Below the pieces are notes generated by a model that ran no database searches, was not told the origin of the DNA, and saw only the letters and a list, made by a program, of their open reading frames with translations. A DNA stretch of 64,000 nt from assembly GCF_030272615.1 (NCBI RefSeq), contig NC_081408.1, forward strand, positions 336,254,793 to 336,318,792, written 5' to 3'. This DNA comes from Cryptomeria japonica. Taxonomy: Eukaryota > Streptophyta > Pinopsida > Cupressales > Cupressaceae. Shown here one piece after another: positions 22,970 to 34,189 of the stretch. The position numbers were made by a program, and so were the translations under genes. How positions within the stretch are numbered: position 1 is the first letter of the stretch; the number at the start of each line of letters is the position of its first letter.

Positions 22970-23290
22970 AACCATGCATTTAAACACACAAACGCACCTT
23001 TTCAACACACACGCGCTTTTAACTCATAAACGCGCTTATAGATTTCATACACGCGCCTCTGCAACACAGACGCGTTTTCTGAACACAAACGTGCCTATGC
23101 CAGACACAAACGCGACCAGGGGACACAGACGTCCCTACATGACATAAACGCTACTCAAAATCACAAACGCTTCTTCATTTCACAAACGCGTCCGCATTCC
23201 ACACAAACGCGGTTCGAGGCACAGACGTGCCTGAACCCGGCACAGACACGCCTGTTGGACACAGACGCGCCTGGCGCTGACACAGACGCG
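22970..23290. repeat. Intron repeat 2: CACA(A/G)ACGCG units
   Basis: About fourteen loosely spaced units (22-26 bp period) built on ACACAAACGCGC or ACACAGACGCGCC. CpG-rich, in sharp contrast to the AT-rich window. Confidence 0.75.
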
Positions 23291-23408
23291 GTTGCGCATT
23301 TTTGCACTTTTAAACTATCCTATTCCTAGCGCATTTATTGCTCCTAAACATGCATTTATGACAAAACTCGAAATGCATGAAAGTACGAGGAGGTTTTCGG
23401 GTACTTAC

Positions 23409-23474
23409 TGGCTCTCCTGCATCGGCTGGCCGCTGGAATCGGCGAACACGGTCGAATCTATGAACGAATGCCAT
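23409..23474 (-). CDS. PMD gene, predicted first exon (22 codons)
   Basis: Starts MAFVHRFDRVRRFQRPADAG at an ATG in a good plant context (GCAGCGATGGC) and ends with codon CCA immediately before GTAAGT. Joined to the main exon it gives ...GEP|EYLPMLESRERF, an uninterrupted reading frame. No longer alternative first exon was seen. Confidence 0.65.
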
Positions 23475-23564
23475 CGCTGCTGACTGCTGCTGCTCTTTTC
23501 TCGCTCTGCACTGTGATCTTCTAAGGGTGTGGATGACAATGAGGATGTCTTTTGCCCGTGGTCT

Positions 23565-23572
23565 ATCTTATA
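23565..23572 (-). promoter_or_regulatory. Candidate TATA box of the antisense PMD gene
   Basis: On the minus strand the sequence reads TATAAGAT, about 91-98 bp before the predicted ATG, leaving room for a start site near 23535 and a 5' UTR of about 60 bases. Position and form fit a core promoter. No other support. Confidence 0.4.
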
Positions 23573-23805
23573 GCCTACCCTAGCCCTGCCCTTCATTTCC
23601 CGAGTCAGTATTCTTCATCCTGTGACTTTGTCACTCTATCCAGTCAGTCCATTCTAGCCTTTCTTTCTTATCGAGAGATTGTCCGCAATCTCTTCAGACA
23701 TTTTCATCCAATCTCTCGAGGGGGCATATCATTCCTTATTCTGGGGCAACTCTGTATCAGTTCATCTTATCTTCTTTGAAACAACGCAACAAGCCGCATT
23801 GTCTC

Positions 23806-23819
23806 AAAGAGGGGCAAAA
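23806..23819 (+). other. Polypurine tract of the Tat element
   Basis: AAAGAGGGGCAAAA lies directly before the 3' LTR, the plus-strand primer position of LTR retrotransposons. Confidence 0.9.
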
Positions 23820-24585
23820 TGTAGACACCCAAAATTGTCATGTTTAATTAAATAAATATTTTATTTATTTAATTATCTAAGCCTATTTCTTCTATTAATT
23901 AAATAAATTTTATTTATTTAATTAATTCATTTATCCTCTTCTAGCCTTATTTCTCATTTAAATAAATACATTTATTTATTTAAATTATCCCTTTCCTAAA
24001 TTAAATAAATATTTTATTTATTTAATTGTCTTATTCTTCTATTAATTAAATAAATCTTTATTTATTTAATTAATTCATTATCTTTTTCCACACATGACAC
24101 ATGTCATTCATCTCTTATTTCCTACACTACCTACCTCTTTCATTATTTTGGTATTTCTTATACCTACCCTCTAATCCTAGCCGACCTCTCTTTTTACACC
24201 TCTCAATCTTAACCCTCCATTTCTTATTGTGTCTTCTATTTAAGGAGATGCTTTCTTCATTGTCAAAACCTAACTACTTGATCAATTGACTACACTACAA
24301 TTCCACTTGCAACCACATTCCGTTCTTTGTTGAGCTCTTGTGCATACAAAAATCTGAGAGCAAGTATATCAAGCAAGATCAATGGAGATAGGAAGAATGG
24401 AGATCAAAACCCTATTGGACATGTGATGGTATAATCTTTATGATTTTGAGTTATTTTGCATTGTCTTAGGTTATCTTCATATGTTATGGTGGATCTTTGT
24501 CCATTGTTAGGCTAGGGTTTGGTGGTTGAATCCATTTTAGTCTTTCAATATTGTTGTTATTTGTTATCCATTTTCACCATAAACA
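23820..24585 (+). repeat. 3' LTR of the Tat element
   Basis: Same length and, by eye, the same sequence as the 5' LTR. Followed by the TSD CTTAG. Confidence 0.95.
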
Positions 24586-24590
24586 CTTAG

Positions 24591-25402
24591 AATTTAATTA
24601 AAAAAAAAATTCCCATTTTATTTATTCAAACATGCACGTATTCACCTTGGTTTGATTGAGTGTGTTTTGATTTTTTTCCAATAGATGTTATAATGGTATC
24701 TTTTGGATTGATTTGAGATATATGTCATCTCCCATTCCCATTTTCCCTCTATTCTAGATTCAATGCTATTCATTTAGTATCTCATATTTGATATTTTTCA
24801 TACTTTCTTCTAAATAGCGCACTTTGGTATCCAATGGGAAAAAGTTACAACCAAGCAGTAATTTGATCCAAATTCTAAGCATATAATCTATTTTATTAAA
24901 CTCTTTTTTCTCTATGGGTTTTCTTTTCCTTTTAAGATTTAAAAGAGTTGACTTTTCATGATTTTTCTAAGCTTTCTAAAAATATAAATAGATCTAAAAA
25001 ATTATCAAAAATCTCATTCTATAGAGAAAATCTATGAGAAATATTAAACTTTTAATAAATTACTCAAAATGAATCTAAATAAATTCAAATTAGGATTCTA
25101 GGTGGATCAATATGTCCTTATTAAACCCTCCAAAATTTTGAAAAAGAATTGTTATTTTGGAACAACTTTGGTTGAAACCCTAATTTCATGACAACTTCAA
25201 AATACATAATAGAATCTTTAATATGTTTTATTAGTGCCTTTCTTCAACACACAATGATAGTATTTTTGGTAATTCTTTTGATTTAATTTTCTTAAAAAGA
25301 GCTTTGGATAAAAAGTGAGTATAATTATAATAAAAAGAAAAAAAAAAAAGATTCTTATTGGTAATAAATATTTATTAATAATCTTATTTTCTTGTTTTTT
25401 CC
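24591..25402. other. No recognised gene
   Basis: AT-rich flank of the Tat element; continues the sequence interrupted at 15052. Nothing identified. Confidence 0.6.
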
Positions 25403-25568
25403 AAGTTAAATTTTGATTGGACTTCTAAAGATAATAAAGAGTTGCCTGAGGTTAGAGTAGTACCCAAAGATGAATATGGAAAATTTATTACAGGTGGTTC
25501 ATATTTTCTAAGATTTGGGACTAATTATGAGGTAGAGTGGAAAGTTGATTTATTAGTCTCTTATTAAT
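25403..25568 (+). pseudogene. LINE RNase H fragment (N-terminal half)
   Basis: An in-frame stretch starts KLNFDWTS, with the first catalytic Asp in the usual LNFDG(A/T)S position, continues through VVPKDEYGKFI and FGTNYEVEWK (helix with the catalytic Glu), and stops at about 25568. It is the half of RNase H that LINE copies 1 and 3 lack. No TSD or tail was recognised. Confidence 0.55.
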
Positions 25569-26458
25569 TAAATTGATGGGTCACAAATAATTGATTTTTG
25601 AAGAAGAAATTCAACTAAATTTATTTGCGATTTGAAAAAATTTGAATACATAAATTAGAAATAAAGAGGAGTCATATAAGAAGCATAGCCTATTTAAAAA
25701 GGTTTCAAGCACATTGTTGTGGAAGTAACGGTATGGCATATTTGTTAGCCAATGCTACGATTGATCAAATGCCCTCTTTAGCATTGATAAAATGTTACAC
25801 ATTGCTAAGACAAATCTAGAGTATAGGTACACAACTATAATCACAAGTTCATCCCACACATGTGAACTTTTTCTTTGACCTAATAAATATTTCAAACAAT
25901 TCTATTAAAAAAATACATTATGTATCAAAATATTCCAAATCATCAATGGGCCCTTGGTCTATTGGTGATGTTGACAGGTTCTTAATGAGCCTAGATGAAA
26001 TTGATACCCCTCAATTCTTGGCTCTTAACTGAAAAGGGTACTTGTGCCCCCATATCTGATAACAAAATAAACGAATTTATTAACAAATCTAGAGTATTAC
26101 TTATATATAGCTTATGTATTCTTTGTAAATTTACAAGGAAGTATTAAGGCATAAAAGCAAAAGCTTTCTTCATAGGAGTGAAAGGTTCTTTCAAGATTTT
26201 GAAACAAGCTCTTAGCAAGCATGAAAGATTTAGAAGATGTCCATTTCCGATGGAGAGTTGATTTATATATTTTACTAAACTTATTTTGTTCAAATCTTAA
26301 AAGAAGAGCATCATTTACTTGGTGGGTCCTGTCATGCTTTAATTTGGGGGACACCTTTTCTTCAAAGCAAACAAACAATATGCTTCTCTTCAAGACAAAG
26401 TCTTCAGCATTTTCATTGGTCTCGACTTTTAATAATTCTTCTAGAATTGTTCATCTTC
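25569..26458. other. No recognised gene
   Basis: AT-rich; ORFs of about 100 codons near 26112-26529 on both strands match nothing I know. Confidence 0.55.
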
Positions 26459-26618
26459 ATTTCCAGAGAAGAATAAAATTCCAATTTGACATAACGTCAT
26501 TTCCAGAGAAGAATAAAATTCCAATTTGACATAACGTCATTTCCAGAGAAGAATAAAATTCCAATTTGACATAACGTGAATTAGAAAAGGATAAAATTCC
26601 AATTTGACATAAGGTGAA
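26459..26618. repeat. 40-bp tandem repeat x 4
   Basis: Three perfect units begin TTCCAGAGAAGAATAAAATT at 26461, 26501 and 26541. A fourth, diverged unit begins about 26579. Recent local duplication. Confidence 0.92.
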
Positions 26619-26941
26619 TTATTTTGAAGTTGATGCTTTTCTTGGCTATCTGCATAAATATTAACTTGGTTGTTTCTCATCTTTAACTTTTTCTATAGTT
26701 CTATTTAAAATTAAAATATTTAACGATTAGTTTTATATTTTTATAAAAAACGAAAATCTAAACAATAGTCCCCACTCCCACACACATATTAATGCTCCTT
26801 ATTATATATAAAATATCAGCATACCGTTATTATTATTAAGATTAAAGTTTTTATTAAGATCGAAATGGCATCTATAAAGTTGCAGGTTACCATGAGGATT
26901 GCAGGGGTGTGCGTGCTTTGATTTTTTTCTATTGATCTACC

Positions 26942-27315
26942 ATGTTTGTTCTTGTTTGGGAAGCCATCTGTACTGGAAAGTATGTTGTGTGGACTGTGTT
27001 GCATTATCTTGCACAATGCATTCGAGTAGAATTGTTGGTAAGGATTTTAGTACTCAATAGCATGATGTTGCAGCTTGTTCTGGGTGCACGCAAATATCTT
27101 ACATCAAGTGGTTTTTTGCGTTTTCTTGTTTGGGGAGCCTACATTTCTGCAGGTGTTGTGGCTATTTCTGCACTAGGGGTCATGATGCACAACGATTGGA
27201 GGGAGGTTTATGGAATATGGGCTCCAGTGTTACTCATTCATTTAGGGGGACCAGATGCTATATCTGCTTATTCCATGGCTGATAATGAGATTTCAGTAGC
27301 ATTTGTGGTTGAGGT
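26942..27315 (+). pseudogene. DUF4220/DUF594 gene, copy A, N-terminal part
   Basis: Membrane-protein-like ORF matching the start of the plant DUF4220 family: hydrophobic segments around FLRFLVWGAYISAG, then the family hallmark LLIHLGGPDAISAYSMADNE. The frame runs into the Copia element at 27316. The segment between this hallmark and the SDWT region (about 200 residues in other members) is absent on both sides of the insertion, so the copy was already deleted or was deleted with the insertion. An upstream ATG at 26865 is out of frame. The function of the family is poorly known. Confidence 0.75.
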
Positions 27316-30300
27316 TGTGAGAAAAATAACAAGTGTAGAAAATTTGCAAAGAAGAACAATAACACATAACATAGATTTACGTGGAAAAACTTGGTAAAAA
27401 TATAATAGTAAAAAACTACGAGCAAATTTTGTCTTTTGTATTGATTCCTAAGAATTACAGAGTTACAACAATCTCAAAACCGAACATCAAAACATGACTT
27501 TGAGCACCCTAAAACAACTGAGTTGCAGAGTCCTACTTGAAGACAACTTACTAAATATAGTAAGTATGACTCGTACAACTGCATGTAAAACAAATGTCAA
27601 AATTACTAATTATAGAAAGTTTATTAACAAAACTTTCTATTTATAGTAAGTCTCAAAAAAATTGCGCCTCCCGGCAAGATGCCTTCAACATGTCACCTAA
27701 TAGCGAGCACCTAGCGACGCACTAGTGGGTAATCCATGATGACACAACCACTAATATCTAAGATATCCATGATGACTCAACCACTGCTAGCTAAGAGTCC
27801 AATTTGGACTTCACATTCCAATAATCTCCCACTTGAAGTCAAATTTAAAACTCTGAATAATTCCTCTACGAAAGACCATTGCCAATGCTACCTATCATCA
27901 CATAATTTGCAGACCAATAGAAGTTTTGCACCAAATAAACTTCTCTCTACTAATAGGTTTCATCATAATATTTGCAGGGTTTACATCAATGTGAATCTTG
28001 GCTAAAGAGATATGTCCTCCTTCCACCACTTCATGAACAAAGTGATATTGAATATCAATATGCTTTGTTCTAGAATGGTAAGTTGAGTTTTGTGCTAAGT
28101 GTAAAGCACTTTGACTGTCCCAATGTAGTAACATGTTATCTTGCTTCACTTGCAATTCACCCAAAAGTTGATGAAGCCAAATCACCTCCTTGCTAGCCTA
28201 TGTTGTTGCCATATATTCTGCCTCAGTAGTAGACAATGCCACCACTTCCTGCAACTTTGACACCCAAGTAACAACACCTCCAGCTAAAGAGAAAAAATAA
28301 CCTATTATAGACTTTCTCTTATCTTTGTCTCCACCAAAATCTACATCCATATATCCATTAATTTGAAGACTACTCCGATTGTAACAAATAGAAACATCTA
28401 AAGTGCCTCTCAAATATTTGACAATCCACTTCACAATTGTCCAATGATCAATGCTAGGATTCGCCATGTACCTACTGATAACGCCCACTTCTTGTGCAAT
28501 GTCTGGTCTGGTACACACCATGGCAAACATAAGACTTCCTACTACTGATGAGTATGGTACATGACACATCTATGTCTTCTCTGCTTCTATGCTATTGAAC
28601 TGTTCAGAAGACAATTTAATATGAACAGGAAATGGAGTACTAACTGGTTGTGCTTTCTGCATATTGAAGCATTGCAAAACCTTCTCCACATAAGTTTTCT
28701 ATGGCAACCATAATTTCCTGTTGTTTTTGTCTTTATGTATCCTCATTCCAAGAATTTGATTTTCACTGCCTAAGTCCTTCATCTCAAACTACCTAGCAAG
28801 ATGAGTTTTCAAATGGATAATTTTATACATGATGGGACTTGTTGCCCACATATCATCAACATACAGCACTAGAATAATAAAACTATCATCATCATACCTT
28901 TTAAAATAGGCACAATGATTAGCCTCACATCTACTAAAACCCAAACTCAACATGAAGGAATCAAACCACTTGTACCAACACCTTGGCACCTATTTCAAAC
29001 CATACAACGATTTTATCAGCCTACAAACAAGATTCTCTTTGCCTCTTTCCTCAAAACCTTAGACTAGCTGCTAAATATAAATCTCCTCAGAGAGATCACC
29101 ATGCAGGAAGGTTGTTTTTACATCTAACTATTCTAACTCCAAATCAAGGCTACCAACAAGATCTAAAAAAAATCTAACAGTACTTAAACATACAACGGGT
29201 GAAAAAAATCCATCAAAATCAATACCAGATTTTTGTGCATACCCCTTGCCAACCAACCGAGCTTTATATCTCTCCAAATTATCATTTGAATCCCTCTTCA
29301 ACTTGAAGACCTACTTGTTCCCAATATCTTTTCTTCCCTTAGGAAATGGTACAAGCCCCCATGTTTTGTTCTTATGTAGAGCTTTCATCTCCTCTTCCAT
29401 AGCAACTCTCCATTTGCTTGCACATTCAACTTCACAAGCCTCGGGTGGTTTGATTACTCTATTGGATCTTTTTAAAATAGGTGATTATTCACCCTGTGGC
29501 TCAACTGGGTTTTTTTCTTCTGGTTGATCTTCATCTAGTTGTTCTACATCTGGTTGCTCTTCATCAAACACATCTAGATTATCATCATATTTTTCCACCT
29601 CTACTGGAATAACTTCCATACCTTGTTGTTCTTTACCTCTTTGCATTGATTTTACATTAAAATACACATCTTGACTAACAATAATCTTGTGGGCAGCAGT
29701 ATCCCACAATCTGTACCCCTTTGTACCTTCTACATAGCTAAGAAAAATACATTTTGTGGACTTCTTGTCCATCTTATTTCTATTCCCTTTAGGAATATGT
29801 ACATAAGCATTACAACAAATAATACAGAGGAATGAGTAATCAACTTGTTTACCTTTCCATATTTCCTTTGAAATTGTATTGTCAAGAGTAGTAGTGGGAG
29901 ACCTACTGATAAGGAAACAAGTTGTATTTACAGCCTCACCCCAAAATTTCTACTCCAAACCAGTAGTACTCAACATGCATCTGGCTCACTCCATGATTGT
30001 ACGGTTCATGCATTTAGAAACACCATTTTGTTGTAGTGTTCTAGCAACCGTCAACCGCCTTGTGATTCCATGCTCACTGCAAAACTAATTAAATTTTGTT
30101 GAACAAAACTCACCTCCATTATCAATTCTAAGACATTTTATTGTCTTACCTTTCTGATTCTCTACCAGATCTCTAAACCTCTTAAAACAAGAAAACATTT
30201 CACATTTATTCTTGAGAAGATAAATCCACCCCTTACTGGAATAATCATCTATAAATGAAACAAAATATGATGAACTTCCAATAGATGTTACAAGAGCCTC

Positions 30301-32256
30301 CCAAGTATTTGAATGAATTAGATCTAATACATCTTTTCTTTTGGTAGTACTACTAGAAAAACTTAGTCTATTATGTTTTCCAAACAAACAATGTTCACAA
30401 AAACTTAAATCTTTAGATTTTGCACCTGGGAGAAGATTTCTATCTAGTAGTACCTTGAGACCTTGTTCACTCATATGGCCTAGCCTTTGATGCTAGGTTG
30501 ATAATGAGTCCATCTTTGTATCAGATACCACAACAACCTTTCTAATGTTAGTTCGTCCAACTAGCCTATAGAGATTGCCAACCTTCTCTCCCTTTAGGAT
30601 AACCAAAACTCCCTTTGTTACCTTGAGACAACTATTTTCACTACTGAATCAATAACCTTGTTCATCAAACCCTCCAAGTGAGAGTAATTTTTTCTTTAAA
30701 CCAGGTACATGCCTAAATGTTGAATAGCTCTAACTACTCCATCAAACATCTTGATTCTTACCTCTCCTTCACCAACAACTTCACATGGGTTGTCATTTCC
30801 CATGTAGACCATACCTCCATCACAAGACCGATAAGTAGAAAACCAGTCTCTGTGTGGTGTCATATGAAAGGAAGCACTAGAATCAAACATCCAAACATGA
30901 AGCAAAGAGCCTCTCAGATTAGCAGTTAATACCTCTGCATCTTCTAATGGTGTTTGAACCTCTGTGGTGTTAGCCTCAGATGCAGGTGCACAAGGATAAT
31001 CCTTGGTTTCTTTTGGCAACCTACAATCCTTCTTGACATGTCCATTCTTGCCACAGTTCTAGCATTTCATCCTTTTTTGCCCCTTTGATTTTGACTTGGT
31101 TTGTCCATGCTTAGTATTTCCTCTCTCCTGAGTTTTGCCTCTTGCAACAAGGGCTTCATTAGAAGAAGATCCCTGAGATGTATTCCACCTTGAATCTTCA
31201 GAGATTAAAGCAGCCACAACATCCTCAAAGCCCAGCTTCCCACTCTGTGCAGAATTACTGAGAGCCATAACCAACTGATCCCAACCATTTGGCAAGGAGC
31301 AAAGTAATATTGTTGCCTAATCTTCTTCATCGATTTTCACACCCATTGAAACCAACTTTCTTATTAGTATGTTGAAATCATTCAGATGACTTGTGATAGA
31401 TTAATTGTCATGCATCCTCAAATTATACAACTCTCCTTAGAAGAATTTTGTTTGCTAATGAATTCATTTCATACAACTTTGCAAGCTTATTCCACAAGTC
31501 ATGAGCAGATTTCTCCTCTGCAATATTGAACAAAACTAAATCTGCTAGAGATAACTGGATTGTTTTTCTAGCCATGCTATCCATGGTATTCCAATCTCTC
31601 ATGCTCATATTTGCAAGTTTTGATGATACTCCTTTAAGAGCTCCGTCACATCCATCCTTCACTAACAAAGCTTGAATCTTAAGCTTCCATAGAGAAAAAT
31701 TCAAATCATCAAACTTATGTACCTCAAATCTAGTAACACTATTTCCAGCCATTGCTCACTTCTAAAAACAAATGAATTTTACATAAATAACCTATGCTTT
31801 GATACCAATTGTGAGAAAAATAACAAGTGTAGAAAATCTGCAAAGAAGAACAATAACACATAACACACAGATTTACGTGAAAAAACCTGATAAAAATGTA
31901 CCAGTAAAAAACCACAACCAAATTTTGTTTTTCGTATTGATTCCCAGGAATTACAGAGTTACAACAATCTCAAAACTGTCCATCAAAACATGAATTCATG
32001 CAGCCTAAAAAACCGAGTTGCAAAGTCCTACTTGAAGACAACTTACTTAATATAGTAAGTATGTCTCGCACAACTGCATGTAAAACACATGTCAAAATTA
32101 CTATTTATAGTAGGTCTCAAAAAAAAATTGCGCCTCCTGGCAAGATGCCTTTAGTGTGTCACCTAACGGTGAGCACCTAGCGGCACACTAGTGGGTAATC
32201 CATGATGACACAACCACTGCTAGCTAAGAATCCAATTTGGACTTCACATTCCAATA
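27316..32256 (-). mobile_element. Copia element A, Tork/TNT1-like, in DUF4220 copy A
   Basis: LTRs 27316-27823 and 31810-32256, reading TGTGAGAAAAATAACAAG at the left edge on the plus strand. The element is in minus orientation: the PBS, reading TTGGTATCAAAGC on the minus strand, lies at about 31797-31809 and a PPT (AAGTGGGAGAT) next to the left LTR. Flanks GAGGT (27311-27315) and TAGGT (32257-32261) are a TSD with one mismatch. The left LTR is 61 bp longer because of two small insertions. Obvious LTR divergence marks it as older than the Tat element. Confidence 0.88.
27850..31752 (-). pseudogene. Copia A gag-pol polyprotein remnant
   Basis: Domain order gag, zinc knuckle, protease, integrase, RT, RNase H (Copia order). 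gag starts at 31752 (MAGNSVTRFEVHKFDD). The knuckle near 31040-31080 has one in-frame stop. Protease reads DSSAS instead of DSGAS. Integrase has the FCEHCLFGKHNR finger and LRIDNGGEF core. RT is badly broken around its active site. RNase H (28198-28569) keeps YLRGT and TTEAEYMA. Integrase and gag resemble Tork/TNT1-type elements. Many stops and frameshifts; not functional. Confidence 0.85.
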
Positions 32257-33852
32257 TAGGTCATGCAAATATGCCAAGTTAGTGTCCGACTGGACCAAGG
32301 TCCACTTAATTTGTGCTTATGTTGTGGCATCTATGCACAGAAAAATCCATACTACCGAGGGGTGCAAACTTCAGCCAATAAAGATCACTATGGTTGTGCT
32401 AGGCAAGTTTAAGGATTTTATTGTTAGAGGAAATCAAAACTTGAGCGATGTTGTTAAAGGAAAGAGATGCTTGAGAAAATGTGTTGGAGGAGATAGATAC
32501 TGGAGTAATCAAATTCCGCAACACTGCCTGATCAAGACTTGGCTTGATTGGTCTCCTATAATATGTAAGATGTCTCAACTTTTCCCCAAGCCAGATAGAT
32601 ATATTGTAAGCTGGTACACCCAAATAAGGCATGTCAAAAATGTTCCTGTCAAAGATGATCTCAAAGACATCATTTTTGGAATCCTCAAAAAGGCATGTTA
32701 TATGAAGTTTAAAAATGAAGAATGTAGATGGAATGTTTACAACTTTGAGAAGGATCTGTTTCAAAGAGAAACTGAAATCTGGGAGCTCTTGAAGTCGCAT
32801 GTCAATCTGGAGGAAGTCATTTTGATATCGCATATAGCTACCACTTTATGTGACAAGCAAACAGAACGAGCCCAACAAAATGAGATTGAGAAAGAATTGC
32901 CCTAGAAGAATGAGACGGGGGAAAAAATGGCCCAACAAAGAGAGATAGAGAAGAATGTTAAGTTGAGTAGAATACCGTCGAACTACTACACATATCTGCT
33001 AATGTCATGCCCCCATATTTTTCCTCTCCACCCCAAGATGGCAAGGATTGTATACATGCAAGTTGTGAACCAACTTCTGGACACACTTACCTTGGGCAAT
33101 GTTCTTTAGAAAAATCCTGAATATCTATTAAGATGCAAATAAATGATGGTATGTTAGGGTCCAGGACAAAACTAGCTAAGCGATTTCTTAAGAAAGGAGA
33201 AAAAGAAAGGGGGGAGTTATTGATGAGGTATTGGGGTAAGTTGGTAATATACATGGTGGTATACAATGAGATAATATTTCATGCAGAGCGCTTGGCTACT
33301 GGAGGAGAATTTCTGAGTCTAGTGTGGGTTATGTTGGCTCATATGGGATATGAAGAACAGTCCGAGTCCATTGAAACCAAGAAGGTAGAGATGCATTTAG
33401 ATAAGGCATTAACAGTATCTGCGAGGAGTACTAGACAAGATCCAGCTACAATGCAGAGGACTTTGACTGAACGTGAAAAAGAATTAGATGCAATGAAGAA
33501 CGATTTAGCTACAGTGAAGAATGATTTGAGAGATAGTGAAAAAGAATTAGAAGCAATGAAGAAGGTTTTGAAAGATCGTGAAAATGATTTAGCAGCAAAG
33601 GAGAAGGATTTGAGTGATCGTGAAAAACATTTAGCTGCAATGGAGAAGGATTTGATTGATCGTAGCAAGGAGGGTTTAAGTAATCCTGAAGAAGAATTAG
33701 CTACAACAAAGAAGACTGTGAGTGACCTTCAAGAAGAAGTAGCTACAACAAGGAAGATTTTGCGTGATTGTATGTGTTTATATGTTGTTTACATATGGCT
33801 TTTCTTTCTTTATCATTTGTTGTCAGTAGTAAATATATCATTTGGTTTTTAA
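32257..33852 (+). pseudogene. DUF4220/DUF594 gene, copy A, C-terminal part plus coiled coil
   Basis: Continues the split gene. SDWTKVHLICAYVV is the end of DUF4220. The DUF594 region follows with ILISHIATTLCD, then the segment SNYYTYLLMSCPHIFPLHP, then GGEFLSLVWVMLAHMG. Downstream, about 120 residues of heptad-like repeats (units around LAAMEKDLIDR) form a long coiled coil not typical of the family. A stop at about 32904, another near 33107 and a frame change near 33130 break the frame. The last ORF (33133-33852) is the longest intact piece. Confidence 0.75.
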
Positions 33853-34189
33853 ATTTATTCATCAAGTTGTGAGTCAGCATAGGCATGAATAAAACAAACA
33901 GAAATATTACGTCAAGTGTGGTTATTGTCTTGTCTTGTAAATTGAAACGATTTATATTGCTTTCTTTTATAGGAAACTAAGAAAGATTAAGTAATTTTTA
34001 GAGTAAACCAATTTATGTTTTGATATGTAAAGGAAAATTTAGGAAAATAATATTTTAGATAGGCATTGGGCAATGTGACAAGAAACTAAAAAAAAAATAT
34101 ATATATTCTAATTTAGTTGGAATAAATTATTGGAATTTTCTATTATTCTCTCTTTATTTTTATCTTTAATTATATGAATATTTATAGCA
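33853..34189. other. No recognised gene
   Basis: AT-rich 3' flank of copy A. Confidence 0.6.

Larger units (their letters stand above)
22586..23408 (-). other. Predicted intron of the antisense PMD gene
   Basis: 823 bp with GTAAGT at the 5' end (complement of 23403-23408) and TGTAG at the 3' end. Splicing joins 22 codons to the main exon in phase 0. On the element's sense strand these signals read backwards and would not be spliced out of genomic RNA, which explains why an intron can persist inside a retrotransposon. Confidence 0.7.
15058..24585 (+). mobile_element. Tat-type Ty3/gypsy element, gag-less, TSD CTTAG
   Basis: A complete insertion bounded by identical-looking LTRs (15058-15823 and 23820-24585, both 766 bp) and the 5-bp TSD CTTAG (15053-15057 and 24586-24590). 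Interior in order: RT, degenerate RNase H, second RNase H, integrase (one frame, one stop), a non-coding stretch with three GGTGAAAAC motifs, then an antisense PMD gene, then a polypurine tract. gag, protease and the N-terminus of RT are missing: RT similarity starts about 15 bp after the LTR. The extra RNase H and antisense ORF place it in the Tat/Ogre-like branch. Lack of LTR divergence means recent insertion, so Gag and protease came in trans. Confidence 0.92.

Noticed and set aside
26459-26618. CRISPR-like array
   Set aside because: The 40-bp units are directly adjacent with no spacers, in plant nuclear DNA; a plain tandem repeat.
33339-33668. Minus-strand ORF with Ser/Phe/Lys repeats
   Set aside because: Antisense image of the coiled-coil repeats of DUF594 copy A.
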